From CAVVSQ01 sp963848825 (GTDB lineage Bacteria > Planctomycetota > Planctomycetia > Gemmatales > Gemmataceae): 64,000 nucleotides of DNA. The translations under genes were made by a program, and so were the position numbers. Numbering within the stretch: the first letter of the stretch is position 1; the number at the start of each line of letters is the position of its first letter. Below the pieces are notes generated by a model. That model searched no databases. It saw only the letters and a list, made by a program, of their open reading frames with translations, and was not told the DNA's origin. Positions 19,186-27,909 of this stretch are shown here, piece after piece. Where the stretch lies: the NCBI GenBank assembly GCA_963848825.1, contig CAWKFA010000016.1, positions 62,001 to 126,000 on the forward strand. Reading direction: 5' to 3'.

Positions 19186-20331
19186 CTACTTGATCAGCTT
19201 TTTCCCGTAGTCGTTGCCGAATTCGCGGACGATGGTGTGGATGTGATCGGTATTTCCCTGAGGGGCGTATTCGACCACGACGCTTGGGCCTTGAACTCGG
19301 AAGTAGGCGGCGCTTCCTTCCGTGGTCGGACCGCTCCAGCCGAAATAGGTGTCTTTGACCTTGGCGCGAATGTCCGCCATCCGCGGATTGGCGGAGGTTT
19401 CGTGCAGGATAGTGACCCAGGCGCCGGCCAGGTCAACCAGTAGAGCTCGCTGTGTTTCGTTGAGTTCGGACCCTTTGATCCCGTCGGGTGGGATTTCCGT
19501 GCCGTCCTTGCCTGGGCCGAGAAGCAGATCGGCAGTCCGGTTTTTCAGTATCGCCTGGGTACGCTGTTTTTCATCGAGCGAATTAAGAAGCTTAAAGGCC
19601 GTATCGACCTCAGTGCCGAGGGGCCGGATCGTTTTGCCATCCTTGGTGAAGACGGCAGGTTGGGCGCAGGTCAAGGTCGGGGTTAACACGAAGTCCTTGC
19701 CGACAATGGTCACGTTGATTGCCAGGTGATGGCCGCCGAACTCCACCAGCCAGGGTTGATCGGGCGACGGCTTGCCGAAGAGGGCGAGGTAGAAGTTGTT
19801 GAAGCCGAAACCCCTGCCGCCCTTGCCTCCTTTGCCTCCCTTGGGATCGCCCTTAGCTGCCTTGCCGCCGCCCGCGAGCACATCGTCGGCTGCGATGATA
19901 TCGAGGACCTTTTGGTAGCCCTCCTTGCTAAGAACCGCCGCGACCACATCCATTGCCGCGGTTTGTTGCTCCTTGGTTAACTCGCCCATGGAGGTCCCCA
20001 TGCGCGTGCCGGGGAGATTCGACCAGCGTGCCCGTTTATCGCTGTTGAATTCAAAAGTTGCCTTGGCTCTTTTGGCATCGTCGAGGCTAGCCAGAAATTT
20101 CTCCGCCGCGGCGATGGCCTTGGCCGTGTGTGCCGCTATTTTGTCCCCCTGGTTGGCGACCACCGCGGCCTGCGTGCTCGTCAGACGCTCGCCAGCAGGG
20201 GGCAACCCAGCCTGGGAAGCATAAATTGACACGCCAATAATCACCAGGGCCCCGATACTGGGAAGCAATTTAATACGACGCGGCCTGGTCGTGCGCGAGA
20301 ATTGCGGTTGCGGACTGGTGGCGGCGTTCAT
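19186..20331 (-). CDS. DUF3500 family secreted protein
   Basis: About 381 residues. The N-terminus has one hydrophobic segment (KLLPSIGALVIIGVSIYASQ) after a basic stretch, so the protein is exported or anchored. Family marks: LLNSLDEKQRTQAIL, MADIRAKVKDTYFGWSGP and the C-terminal VEYAPQGNTDHIHTIVREFGNDYG. A Gly/Lys-rich insert (KGDPKGGKGGKGGRGFGF) lies near residue 165, just before YLALFGKPS. Start ATG 20331 has AGGAG 5 nt upstream. The function of DUF3500 proteins is not established. Intact. Confidence 0.82.
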   Translation of the reverse strand: MNAATSPQPQFSRTTRPRRIKLLPSIGALVIIGVSIYASQAGLPPAGERLTSTQAAVVANQGDKIAAHTAKAIAAAEKFLASLDDAKRAKATFEFNSDKRARWSNLPGTRMGTSMGELTKEQQTAAMDVVAAVLSKEGYQKVLDIIAADDVLAGGGKAAKGDPKGGKGGKGGRGFGFNNFYLALFGKPSPDQPWLVEFGGHHLAINVTIVGKDFVLTPTLTCAQPAVFTKDGKTIRPLGTEVDTAFKLLNSLDEKQRTQAILKNRTADLLLGPGKDGTEIPPDGIKGSELNETQRALLVDLAGAWVTILHETSANPRMADIRAKVKDTYFGWSGPTTEGSAAYFRVQGPSVVVEYAPQGNTDHIHTIVREFGNDYGKKLIK

Positions 20332-20813
20332 GCTAACTCCTGTCACGAACCTGGGTTGCAAACGAGTATATAATACGACTGGTGCGACCCTTCGGCGATC
20401 CTTTTCCTTCTCTTGGGAACGACGCCAGCGCCCTGCAGCCGCTGGTAGAGTAACACCTCAACGGACGGCTGGCAGCTTGGGTTGGCGGGCGAAAAATGGT
20501 ATGTATGCGTGCACCGGGCACCCCCCTTCACGACGCATACCATTTTGCATGGCATTTTGCATAGCATCTTGCATAGCATTTTTCTATCCGGCGGCGGCGG
20601 CCGACCTTGCCCGTGATCGGGTGGTTTCCGTTCCCGCAGCTGCGTAATGAAGTTCAAAACCGACGAGAACATGCCGGTCGAGCCGTAGTGGTGCCTTCAG
20701 CCGCCAGGCCATAGTGGTGACTTCAGTCGCCACGCAAACCAGGTGCGTCCCGGCACCGATGCTGTGGACCGTTTTGCCATTGAACTTTGGCCGTAAAGGA
20801 CAGTGCACGGCCC
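20332..20813. other. Intergenic region with short repeats
   Basis: No supportable gene. It holds four 12-nt tandem units at 20535-20582 (GCATACCATTTT, GCATGGCATTTT, GCATAGCATCTT, GCATAGCATTTT) and two copies of a TAGTGGTG.CTTCAG..GCCA motif at 20685-20708 and 20711-20733. The second motif recurs, inverted, at 37901-37926 as GGTGGCGACTAAAGTCACCA. Confidence 0.6.
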
Positions 20814-21056
20814 TTATCCAGTAAAGAAATGGTGGAGCGCCTGGGGAAGCGGGCCTGGACAATTACCAATCGACACCCCAAGCCGAGTCGGTTCCCAAGG
20901 TTGCAAATTATCAGATACGGCCACGTAAAGGAGCCCAGTAACGAAAACAACACACACGATCAGAACGCCCACCGCAATTAAACGCCAATCCACCAGGGGC
21001 AATTTATCATCCGGTTCTTCTGATGTTCCATATTCGGCAGGTGCATCGTGTGACAT
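20814..21056 (-). CDS. Small single-pass membrane protein
   Basis: About 80 residues beginning MSHDAPAEYGTSEEPDDKLP, an acidic N-terminus, then one clear membrane segment (LIAVGVLIVCVVFVTGLLYV) and a short tail. Start at 21056, with GAGAG about 9 nt upstream; a longer frame to 21119 has no ribosome binding site. No family recognised. It lies 84 bp downstream of another small membrane ORF on the same strand. Confidence 0.45.
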   Translation of the reverse strand: MSHDAPAEYGTSEEPDDKLPLVDWRLIAVGVLIVCVVFVTGLLYVAVSDNLQPWEPTRLGVSIGNCPGPLPQALHHFFTG

Positions 21057-21140
21057 AGAAATCTCTCTTCCCATGTTCAAGGCAGGCATGCCCCTCAAAA
21101 ACCTGGGCCGATCTGCCATCTCTACTCTGGCACCAAAAGA

Positions 21141-21293
21141 TCAGGCCCCATCGCCATGCCCAACGTCGCCACCGCCGCTCCAAGTTTCAGGATTCCGTTC
21201 GATATTCTTCATCAATTTCGGGATAACGAAAAACACAGCGATCATGACAAGAAGTCCAATGAGGCCAGAACAAATATCAAACAAGTTGCTCAT
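21141..21293 (-). CDS. Small membrane protein, 50 residues
   Basis: ATG at 21293 opens a frame of 50 codons with one membrane segment (LIGLLVMIAVFFVIP) followed by a Lys-rich stretch (KLMKNIERNPETW) and a Gly-rich end (GGGDVGHGDGA). Positive residues just inside the membrane segment fit a real small protein. The ribosome binding site is weak (GAGAAA). Possible small operon with the gene at 20814. Confidence 0.4.
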   Translation of the reverse strand: MSNLFDICSGLIGLLVMIAVFFVIPKLMKNIERNPETWSGGGDVGHGDGA

Positions 21294-21513
21294 CGTCGGA
21301 TTTCTCGGCAGAGAAGCGGTATCGCACTTATCATCTTACCGTTTCTTGTCCTGTCAAGCACTCAGCCTTCTTCGACTTTTCCTTCAGGTTCGGAGGATCG
21401 TCTTACCGCCCCAATCGAAATCGAGTAATTCCCCCAGCGTTACCCAGCCTCGATGATAGTCAGAGAGATCGGCCGGCGTTTTGGTTGTTTTGGCGGTGCG
21501 CATAATTTCGGAC
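21294..21513. other. Short intergenic stretch without recognised features
   Basis: I see no convincing gene or repeat here. It presumably holds the upstream signals of the two small membrane ORFs. Confidence 0.4.
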
Positions 21514-21620
21514 CTAGCAGCCCGCTGAAAAAGGGGTCAGACCCCCTTGAAGCGAACAGAGTTTTCAACGTTTTTGCAGGGTATTGAAGGGGTCTGACCC
21601 CTTTTTCAACGGGCTGCTAG
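21514..21620. mobile_element. 107-bp MITE-like element, copy 1
   Basis: Terminal inverted repeats of 32 nt (21514-21545 and 21589-21620) match with one mismatch; they begin CTAGCAGCCCG and contain AAAAAGGGGTCAGACCCC. The 43-nt centre (cttgaagcgaac...gggtattgaa) is nearly the same as the reverse complement of the centre of the copy at 43257-43362. No coding capacity. Confidence 0.85.
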
Positions 21621-21804
21621 TGGACTTTTCAGGAATCTTTGGATTATTTGCTCTGGCAAGTCGAGGAGTGTTTTTCTGGAAGTGGGAATGGCTTGGCGTG
21701 GAAACCACTCATCGACTTCGGAGAGAAAAAAAGGCAGACACATTGCCTGCCTGGTTCAAGCCGTCAGAGGATGATGCTGCGGTTCCAGTGGCTCACTGGT
21801 CCGC

Positions 21805-22837
21805 CTACTTATCGGTCGCCACATCCCACAGCTTGACAGTCTTGTCGTCGCTCGCCGAGGCCAGGGTCTTGCCATCCGGACTGAAGGCCACGGACATGAC
21901 TGCTTTGGTATGCCCCTGGAGGGTGGTTCGCTCCTTGCCGCTGGCCACGTCCCAGAGCTTGACGGTCTTGTCGTCGCTCGCCGAGGCCAGGGTCTTGCCA
22001 TCCGGACTGAAGGCCACCGACATTACTGACTCGGTATGACCCTGTAGGGTGGCCCGTTCCTTGTTGGTGGCCAGGTCCCAGAGCCTGACGGTCTTGTCGC
22101 CGCTCGCCGATGCCAGGGTCTTGCCATCCGAGCTAAAGGCCACGGAATAGACCGCATGGGTATGCCCCTGAAGGGTGGACCGCTTGGCGGTGGCCACGTC
22201 CCAGACCTTGACGGTCATGTCACGGCTCGCCGCCGCCAGCGTCTTCCCATCCGGGCTGAACGCCACGGACTTGACAGGGTATGCAGGTTCGATCGTCTCC
22301 TTATCCTCTTTGGTACGCCCTTGGAGGGTGGCTCGCTCCTTGTTGGTGGCCAAGTCCCAGAGCTTGACGTCGCCGTTCACCGAGGCCAGGGTCTTGCCAT
22401 CCGGGCTGAAGGCCACGGAGTAGACAAAGTTAGTATTCCCCTTGAGGGTGGTCCGTACCTTGCCGGTGGCCACGTCCCACAACTTGACGTTCTTGAGGTC
22501 GGGGAAGTAGCACAGGCGATCCGATTGTCCCCGATGCCAGGGTCTTCCCGTCGGGGGAGAACGCAACACAGCCGACACAACCAGTGTACTCGCCCAGAGT
22601 TGCCCGCTCCTTGCCGGTGGCCATGTCCCACAATTTCAGCGTCCCGTCGTAGCTGGCCGATGCCAGTGTCTTTCCGTCCGGGCTGAACGCCACGGACACA
22701 ACCACACTGGTGTGCCCCTTGAGGGTGGCCCGCAGCTTGGGTTCTTGTGCCGACAGGGGCGACACCGGCAGCAGCCCAAGACAGGCCACACCCAGCCACG
22801 CCGCCACCCGCCGCCCTTGTTCCGCAGTCGGCTTCAT
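21805..22837 (-). CDS. Secreted seven-bladed WD40 repeat protein (frameshifted)
   Basis: Signal peptide (VAAWLGVACLGLLPVSPLSA) then seven WD40 repeats of the form GHT..V.SVAFSPDGKTLASAS and KLWDVATGK, enough for one closed propeller that would serve as a binding platform outside the cytoplasm. Start ATG 22837 with GAAGGTGAG upstream. The second blade is split by an indel near 22510-22530. The last two blades are almost identical at the DNA level (about 126 bp each), suggesting recent duplication or gene conversion. No enzymatic domain is attached. Confidence 0.82.
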
Positions 22838-22997
22838 CGCTCACCTTCGGTTAATGTTAATGTGTGTCCATCTCTCACCGTCACGCTCTACAGGTCATTT
22901 CTACCCTTGCCCGACATGGTTCGCAAATCAATGCCCACAAAGGCGAGGTCGAAACGGAGGCAAGTATACTGTGAATGCCTTTCCGTGAACATCAATG

Positions 22998-23462
22998 CTA
23001 CTGAGTTTGCAGGTCCACTTCTCGAACATCCGCCCTCGAAGGCAATTGGTCGATCATCCATTGGATGTTTGACCTCCCTGCAAAGTATTGGTTCAGATTC
23101 CATCGCAACGAAGATCGGACGGCACGAGCATGAATTGGTGGGTCTGGAATGCTCAGTTTTAGTCCTGAGAGCATGCCATGTTCAGCATCCAGTGCATTTT
23201 CCGGCACCCAAATATAACAGCAGGGTGTGCAATCGAGAAGACAAAGCGTTTGAATGCAAATCCCCAGCCCTCGATCCTGCCCAATTGAATATAAACGTCT
23301 CGCCAGGGGTTCGTTCTCAGCTGGCACTGGGACTTTCAACCGAATGCGGAGTTTGTTGGCAATGGCGTCCTCACGGAAGACCCACACGATTTCTGTTCTC
23401 ATTTTCGCTTTGGAAAGAAATGCTCGATACCGCTCAACGGCTGTGTCGAAATCTGGAACCAT
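22998..23462 (-). CDS. Hypothetical protein, 154 residues
   Basis: Start ATG 23462 has GAAGGA 8 nt upstream; the longer frame to 23582 lacks one. The sequence starts MVPDFDTAVERYRAFLSKAK and has a mixed alpha/beta pattern (TEIVWVFREDAI, RIRLKVPVPAEN) with several Cys in the middle (CIQTLCLLDCTPCCYIWVP). I do not recognise a family. Intact but isolated. Confidence 0.5.
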   Translation of the reverse strand: MVPDFDTAVERYRAFLSKAKMRTEIVWVFREDAIANKLRIRLKVPVPAENEPLARRLYSIGQDRGLGICIQTLCLLDCTPCCYIWVPENALDAEHGMLSGLKLSIPDPPIHARAVRSSLRWNLNQYFAGRSNIQWMIDQLPSRADVREVDLQTQ

Positions 23463-23715
23463 CAGCAAGTCCTTCGTATAAGTAAGTGCAAGATTAAGGT
23501 GCCTCGTTGACGTAACCACCGATAAAGTGGTTTTTTCATATTCGTTACACGGTCTTCCAGATTGGCAGTCATTTTGGATCATTTCTCGACCGCCAACGAC
23601 TCACTCCTTGTCGGTTCTAACGGGCCGGAAAGCCGTAATTCCAGGTGGCTCCAGCGTGAAGTCCACGAAGTCGGTGGGATGGCTGCATGTCCTCCTCCTC
23701 GACCGTTCGTTTTTA

Positions 23716-24108
23716 TCAAAAGCCCGCCTTTGGATTAAATCTCATTCTGGTCACACGGTTTTGTTTCAAAGTCACATAAATCCAACCGCTCCTGCCCTTC
23801 CAAATAAAATAATCGACTTCCGTGTCACTCGAATAATTGCCTCCTCTTTCTCCAAGAATCGCTTCGATTTGTTCAATGGTCATGCCTTTCTCGATGCGTT
23901 CAAAATTGGCTCGATTCACGATGGCGTCAGGCTCAATGCGTTCAAAATTGGCTCGATTCAAGATGGCGTCTGGCTCGATAGTCATCAACCACCATGCTAC
24001 AGCAAAGATTACGGCAAATAGTAGCATGAGAACGATGCCAAAACGACGAACCGACCGCCAACATGCGGGGCGGTCATCTTCTGGTTGGACTGGCGATGCG
24101 GTATCCAT
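23716..24108 (-). CDS. Membrane-anchored protein with BamE/SmpA-like domain
   Basis: About 130 residues. An N-terminal membrane segment (FGIVLMLLFAVIFAVAWWLM) is followed by an in-gene duplication (NRANFERIEPDAI twice) and a domain reading FERIEKGMTIEQIEAILGER, then GWIYVTLKQNRVTRMRF. The pattern of I..GMT..Q..A.LG followed by an aromatic strand is that of BamE/SmpA-like domains common in Gemmata proteins. Start MDTASPVQPEDD at 24108; upstream codons to 24168 are unlikely. Confidence 0.6.
   Translation of the reverse strand: MDTASPVQPEDDRPACWRSVRRFGIVLMLLFAVIFAVAWWLMTIEPDAILNRANFERIEPDAIVNRANFERIEKGMTIEQIEAILGERGGNYSSDTEVDYFIWKGRSGWIYVTLKQNRVTRMRFNPKAGF
23891..23974. repeat. 42-bp in-frame tandem repeat
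   Basis: Units 23891-23932 and 23933-23974 differ at three positions (each contains GCGTTCAAAATTGGCTCGATTCA). They lengthen the linker between the membrane anchor and the BamE-like domain by 14 residues. Confidence 0.85.
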
Positions 24109-24189
24109 GATTTTTGAATACCTCCCATTGAGCAATGCCGAATATAGCAACCTCGACCGGCAGGCCACAATCTACAGCTCCCGATGGGT

Positions 24190-24492
24190 TCATTCTATCT
24201 CATTCTGAGTCCCTTCCGCCAGCGTCCACTTCAACTGGCATCTTTCCTCAACCGTCCTCCGCAACGAGTCCGGCCCAGCAAATCCTGGGGTCGCCGAGTC
24301 AGCATTCGTCCAAACTCTCGGCGATGTCTTGGGACTCCCCCTCTGAGTCCATTCCGAATCGACCAAGATCGGCACCAGGACGCCATGAACGGCGATATTG
24401 CCTCGCAAGGCAACAAATTGCTCGTAGGGCAGCACCAAGAGGTCGAGGACGGGTTTGTAGGCCGCCTCCTTGGCTCGTTTGACAGTGCACAT
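24190..24492 (-). pseudogene. Possible ParB/Srx-like domain fragment
   Basis: The first half reads PVLDLLVLPYEQFVALRGNI and AVHGVLVPILVDSE, which resembles the start of ParB N-terminal domains (L....Y..L...I...GVLVPI.VD). The expected next motif (DGHHR) is missing and the rest of the frame does not resemble the family, so the gene is probably broken or truncated. Weak call; no partner gene nearby supports a role. Confidence 0.3.
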
Positions 24493-24533
24493 GTTTTCGA
24501 CCTCGTCGGATTTACTGGCGTTCTGGCCTGTGC

Positions 24534-24878
24534 TTACCCGTCATAAAAATGGACGATTAGGACCAGGAGAATCAGAAAGGTCATTAAACTTGCACTGCTT
24601 GCTAAGGATATGGCAAGCACCGATTGCCTTTGCCTCATTCCCAAAAAGATGAGACAAACACCCCAAAGGCCGAGAACACCGCTCCCGAAGATCACAACAC
24701 AAGGTATTGCGAGGATCAAGACATAGGCCACTCCAAACAGCGGCCCATCCGGAAAGACCCAGCAAAGAATAGGCAATAGAAGCCACAAACCGATAAGTCC
24801 GACCAGGAACCGAAAAACCTTGTAATAGACCGACGTTTCTTTTTCAAACCAATGTTCGTTTGAGCCAGGGGTTTCCAT
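24534..24878 (-). CDS. Small multi-pass membrane protein
   Basis: 114 residues with about three membrane segments (FLVGLIGLWLLLPILCWVF, FGVAYVLILAIPCVVIFGSG, SLMTFLILLVLIVHFY). Start ATG 24878 is preceded by AGGAGAAGG, a strong ribosome binding site. It is the first ordinary gene after the large paralog array and could be read from the array's transcript. No family recognised. Confidence 0.6.
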   Translation of the reverse strand: METPGSNEHWFEKETSVYYKVFRFLVGLIGLWLLLPILCWVFPDGPLFGVAYVLILAIPCVVIFGSGVLGLWGVCLIFLGMRQRQSVLAISLASSASLMTFLILLVLIVHFYDG

Positions 24879-24890
24879 AACCTTCTCCTG

Positions 24891-24991
24891 TTACGGATGA
24901 TCTCCTTGCAACACCTCGGCGATTGCAACTTGATCTGGCGGCAAGGTCAATAAAGGCCTCCACCGGGGTCCATGCTGCCGCCTTCGGTCAT
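24891..24991 (-). CDS. Very small ORF coupled to the end of the array (frameshifted)
   Basis: ATG 24991 lies 4 nt after the stop of the last array copy, with the same GAG-TGA-spacer-ATG arrangement as the other junctions. It begins MTEGGSMDP; after a presumed one-base shift the frame reads PLLTLPPDQVAIAEVLQGDH and stops at 24891. About 33 residues. It may be a remnant or an independent small protein. Weak but the junction geometry argues for translation. Confidence 0.3.
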
Positions 24992-24995
24992 CCCG

Positions 24996-25703
24996 TCACT
25001 CCCTCCCCAACACCAAATCCACCACCCAACACCCCCGTACATGCGGCCCCGACCCTCTCAAATGGTTCAAGATCTCTGGATCGGCACACCCAGATTTTAC
25101 GAAGGAATTGGCGAGGATGGGCATTTGGTCGAAGGTTCGGTCGTCGTAGATTATCTGGGCCAGGGCCTTCACGGCGGGATTGAGCCAGGAGGAGTCAAGG
25201 GTGGTAGGGCGGAAGGGGTTGCCGAAGATGTCACGGAGCAAGGCGCATTGTGCGGCACGCTCCATTGCATACCCTGGTAGGTTGGTAACTATCTCTTCCG
25301 CAAGACCATAATGTTCTTGATACCCTCCTGATGCTACAGAAGCGGCCCACGATGCGTATGTACTGGCTCGCTCTGCATTAAGTGAGTAGAGAGCAGCGTC
25401 AGCAGCAAAGGAGGCGTGTCCTTCGTCTGAATATCCATCTGGGAAGTCTTGGTCGTACTCGCCGAAGTAGAGAAATGTGGGCTTCTCGGCAATACATTCT
25501 GTCATCTCCAAGAACCGGCTTGGTTGGGGCAAGTAAGGCTTCCCGTCTGAAAGAGTCCAAAAGGTTCGGCCATTGAATAGATGGGCGACCCGCTGACAGC
25601 AGCCTACGCCAAACAAACATTCCTTGCGTTTGGTGGCCTTACCCAGCAGAAACTCCAGCATCGGTTGCGGATCAGCGCATTTCAGCCATTCAGCCTCGGT
25701 CAT
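24996..25703 (-). CDS. Array paralog A9 (MTE-EWL/GCWVVDL family), last of block A
   Basis: 235 residues, the longest clean copy with an ATG start. N-terminal signature MTEAEWLKCADPQPMLEFLL, Cys pair in GVGCCQR, an enlarged middle (about residues 45-150) unlike any other copy, and the C-terminal block LRDIFGNPFRPTTLDSSW, GCADPEILNHLRGSGPHV, RGCWVVDLVLGRE. The usual HCRG is HLRG here. Function unknown; conserved Cys/His positions could bind metal. Start lies 4 nt after the stop of copy A8, whose last codons AGG-AAG-GGG form the ribosome binding site. Confidence 0.85.
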   Translation of the reverse strand: MTEAEWLKCADPQPMLEFLLGKATKRKECLFGVGCCQRVAHLFNGRTFWTLSDGKPYLPQPSRFLEMTECIAEKPTFLYFGEYDQDFPDGYSDEGHASFAADAALYSLNAERASTYASWAASVASGGYQEHYGLAEEIVTNLPGYAMERAAQCALLRDIFGNPFRPTTLDSSWLNPAVKALAQIIYDDRTFDQMPILANSFVKSGCADPEILNHLRGSGPHVRGCWVVDLVLGRE

Positions 25704-25707
25704 GGCA

Positions 25708-26328
25708 TCACCCCTTCCTCAAAACCAAATCCACCACCCAGCACCCCCGAACATGCTCCCCAACCCCTCGGCAATGGTCCAGGATTTCCTGATTGTCGCA
25801 CCCGGCTTTTTCCAGTTCATCGGCCAGGAGGGGAAGACGGTCGAAGGTGCGATTATCGTAAATAGATTGGGCGAGGGTTTTCACGGACGGAGTGATCCAG
25901 GAGGGGTCGAGCGTGATGGGGCGGAAGGGGTTGCCGAAGATGCAGCGGATTATCTCGCATCGTCGCTGCTTTTCCAGGACAGAATAATATTGCTTTATAC
26001 ATACGATTTGATCCTTTGCAGTCGCCACCGTCTTTCTGGCCTCTCCGATTGCACGAAGGTTTTCCCAATCCCGTTTTCTCGTTGCAGCGAACATTGCCCA
26101 CAACGCTGCTTGATCCGCTAGGTGGCGTTTAGTCTCCCTTACCAATCCATCGGCAAAAGATTCGCCCACTTGCACGATGTCTTGCCATCTCCGTTCCAAC
26201 TGCTCGAAGCAGTGGTAGCGGCACCAGGCGCAGGCGAAGAGGCGTAATCGGCGAATGCTCGCTTGGCTCCAGAGATGTTGAAACATGACGGCGGACTCCG
26301 TACAAGTCAACCACTCTTTTTCAGTCAC
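25708..26328 (-). CDS. Array paralog A8
   Basis: 206 residues. GTG start (MTEKEWLTCTE), 3 nt after the TAA of copy A7. The N-terminal block is divergent (MFQHLWSQASIRRLRLFACA, then WCRY in place of CCRR), but the C-terminal block is typical: IIRCIFGNPFRPITLDPSW, DRLPLLADELEKAGCDNQE, HCRGVGEHVRGCWVVDLVL. It ends RKG rather than GKE. Middle rich in helix-forming residues. Intact. Confidence 0.85.
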   Translation of the reverse strand: MTEKEWLTCTESAVMFQHLWSQASIRRLRLFACAWCRYHCFEQLERRWQDIVQVGESFADGLVRETKRHLADQAALWAMFAATRKRDWENLRAIGEARKTVATAKDQIVCIKQYYSVLEKQRRCEIIRCIFGNPFRPITLDPSWITPSVKTLAQSIYDNRTFDRLPLLADELEKAGCDNQEILDHCRGVGEHVRGCWVVDLVLRKG

Positions 26329-26331
26329 GCC

Positions 26332-27025
26332 TTACTCCTTCCCCAGCACCCTATCCACCACCCTGCATCCCCTCACATGCGGCCCCGGCCCTCGGCAATG
26401 AGCCAGGATTTCTTGGCTATCGCACCCGGTTTTTTCAAGTTCATCGGCAAGGATTGGGAGGCGGTCGAAGTAGCGGTCGTCGTAGATTGATTGGGCCAGA
26501 TTTTTCACGTCGGGGGTGAGCCAGGAAGGGGCGAGGGTGATGGGGTAGAAGAGGTTGCCGAAGATGTCACGAAAAAGATTGCTGAGAATTGTGCACCTCT
26601 TCCTTCTTGATAGCCTGCCAATCACATTTGTTGTAACCACCCCCATGCCAAACCAGGACTTCAACAGCCAGTTGTGGTACATTCCATGCCCCTTCAACAG
26701 CTCGACGAGCGAGGGCATAGTAGGCGAGGGATGCCGTTCGCCTTTCCCATTTTGGGGAATCTTTTCGGGCGACAAGGCCACGGACCTGGGCTGCTTGTTG
26801 GGCTGACTTGCGTGCATTCGACCGCTCCACATCTCCAACTAGGCCGTCCGCAAACAGTTCGGCGATGCCCAATGCTTTGCTTACTCTTTGGTCGTTGGTT
26901 AAGTGTAAGAAACGTCGGCAACACGCCACAGCGAACAGCCTCAACTTCCGGTCGCTCGCCTCCCCCCCAAGGAACTCCAGCATCGCCTTTGGATCGACAC
27001 ATTCAAGCCACTCTTCCTCCGTCAT
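26332..27025 (-). CDS. Array paralog A7 (frameshifted)
   Basis: N-terminal part MTEEEWLECVDPKAMLEFLG with FAVACCRRFLHLT runs to about 26590 and the C-terminal part (RDIFGNLFYPITLAPSW, GCDSQEILAHCRGPGPHV, RGCRVVDRVLGKE) continues in another frame to 26332. Trp of the GCW motif is Arg here. TAA stop. Start 4 nt after the TGA of copy A6. About 230 residues when joined. Confidence 0.75.
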
Positions 27026-27029
27026 GACC

Positions 27030-27736
27030 TCACTCCTTCCCCAAAATCAAATCCAGTGCCCAACACCCTCGAACATGCGGCCCCGACCCTCTCAAATGAC
27101 TCACGATTTCAGGATCGGCACACCCCGATTTTACCAGTTCGTCGGCCAGAAGTGGCAAGCGGTCGAAAGTGCGGTCAGTGTAGATGGAGTGGGCCAGGGC
27201 CTTCACGGTGGGAGTGAGCCAGGCAGGGTCGAGGGTGATGGGGTGGAACAAGCCAGGTCCAAAAAGATCACGTAGGTATTGTGATCGCCAGTCGTCGCCT
27301 CTAACGACAACATCCAAAGCCCAATCCGATAATCTGGGATCGGCCATCTCTTTTATCTGGGCATCCTCGACTTCGGCCTTCCTCACCATACTTGCCACAT
27401 CCCCCTCATCACCGGGCTTCCCTGCCCAGCGCAAGCAAGTCCAGCAAATCGAGCAGCGCCGTCCAGTCCGAGTGATCCTGGTCCCATCGCCCATTCCCCA
27501 GCGAGCGATGAAGCGATCTCACTCACTTCTTGGCTCGTTCTGGCTGTGGCGATCCCATCTGCAAATTGTTCAGCAATCTCAACCGCACGCTTAAATCGCT
27601 CGTCCACAAGCAGGTGCCAGATTCGGCGGCAGGAGGCGCAGGCAAATAACATCAACTTCCTGTCGCTGGCCTTCCCATGAAGAAATTCCAGCATCAGCGT
27701 TGGGTCAGCGCAGGCCAGCCACTCTGCCTCGGTCAC
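27030..27736 (-). CDS. Array paralog A6 (frameshifted)
   Basis: GTG start 3 nt after the stop of the fragment upstream. MTEAEWLACADPTLMLEFLH, FACASCRRIWHLL and AVEIAEQFADGIA are clear. The frame shifts near 27415-27430 inside the variable middle; the rest reads YLRDLFGPGLFHPITLDPAW with a two-residue insertion in the FGNPF motif, then GCADPEIVSHLRGSGPHV and RGCWALDLILGKE. About 235 residues when joined. Confidence 0.75.
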
Positions 27737-27739
27737 GGC

Positions 27740-27880
27740 TCACCCCTTCCCCAAAACCGCATCCAGCGCCCAACAGCCTCGAACATGCACCCCCGGCCCT
27801 CGACAATGGTTCAAGATTTCATCGTTGGCACACCCAGATTTTACCAAGGAATCGGCCAAGAGGGGCAGTTTGTCGTCCGT
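27740..27880 (-). pseudogene. Array paralog A5: C-terminal fragment only
   Basis: Only the last 45 or so residues of the family remain (DDKLPLLADSLVKSGCANDE, HCRGPGVHVRGCWALDAVLG). The break lies near 27880, just before the end of the membrane protein gene at 27910, which seems to have replaced the first three quarters of this copy. Its final codons still provide the ribosome binding site of copy A6. Confidence 0.75.
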
Positions 27881-27909
27881 GGACGACGGGCAGGTCACGA
27901 CCCAAAACG

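Noticed and set aside
20343..20672. Open frame of 109 codons on the minus strand with repeated K-M-L-C
   Set aside because: The repeat comes from the 12-nt tandem units at 20535-20582; no ribosome binding site, and composition is unlike a protein.
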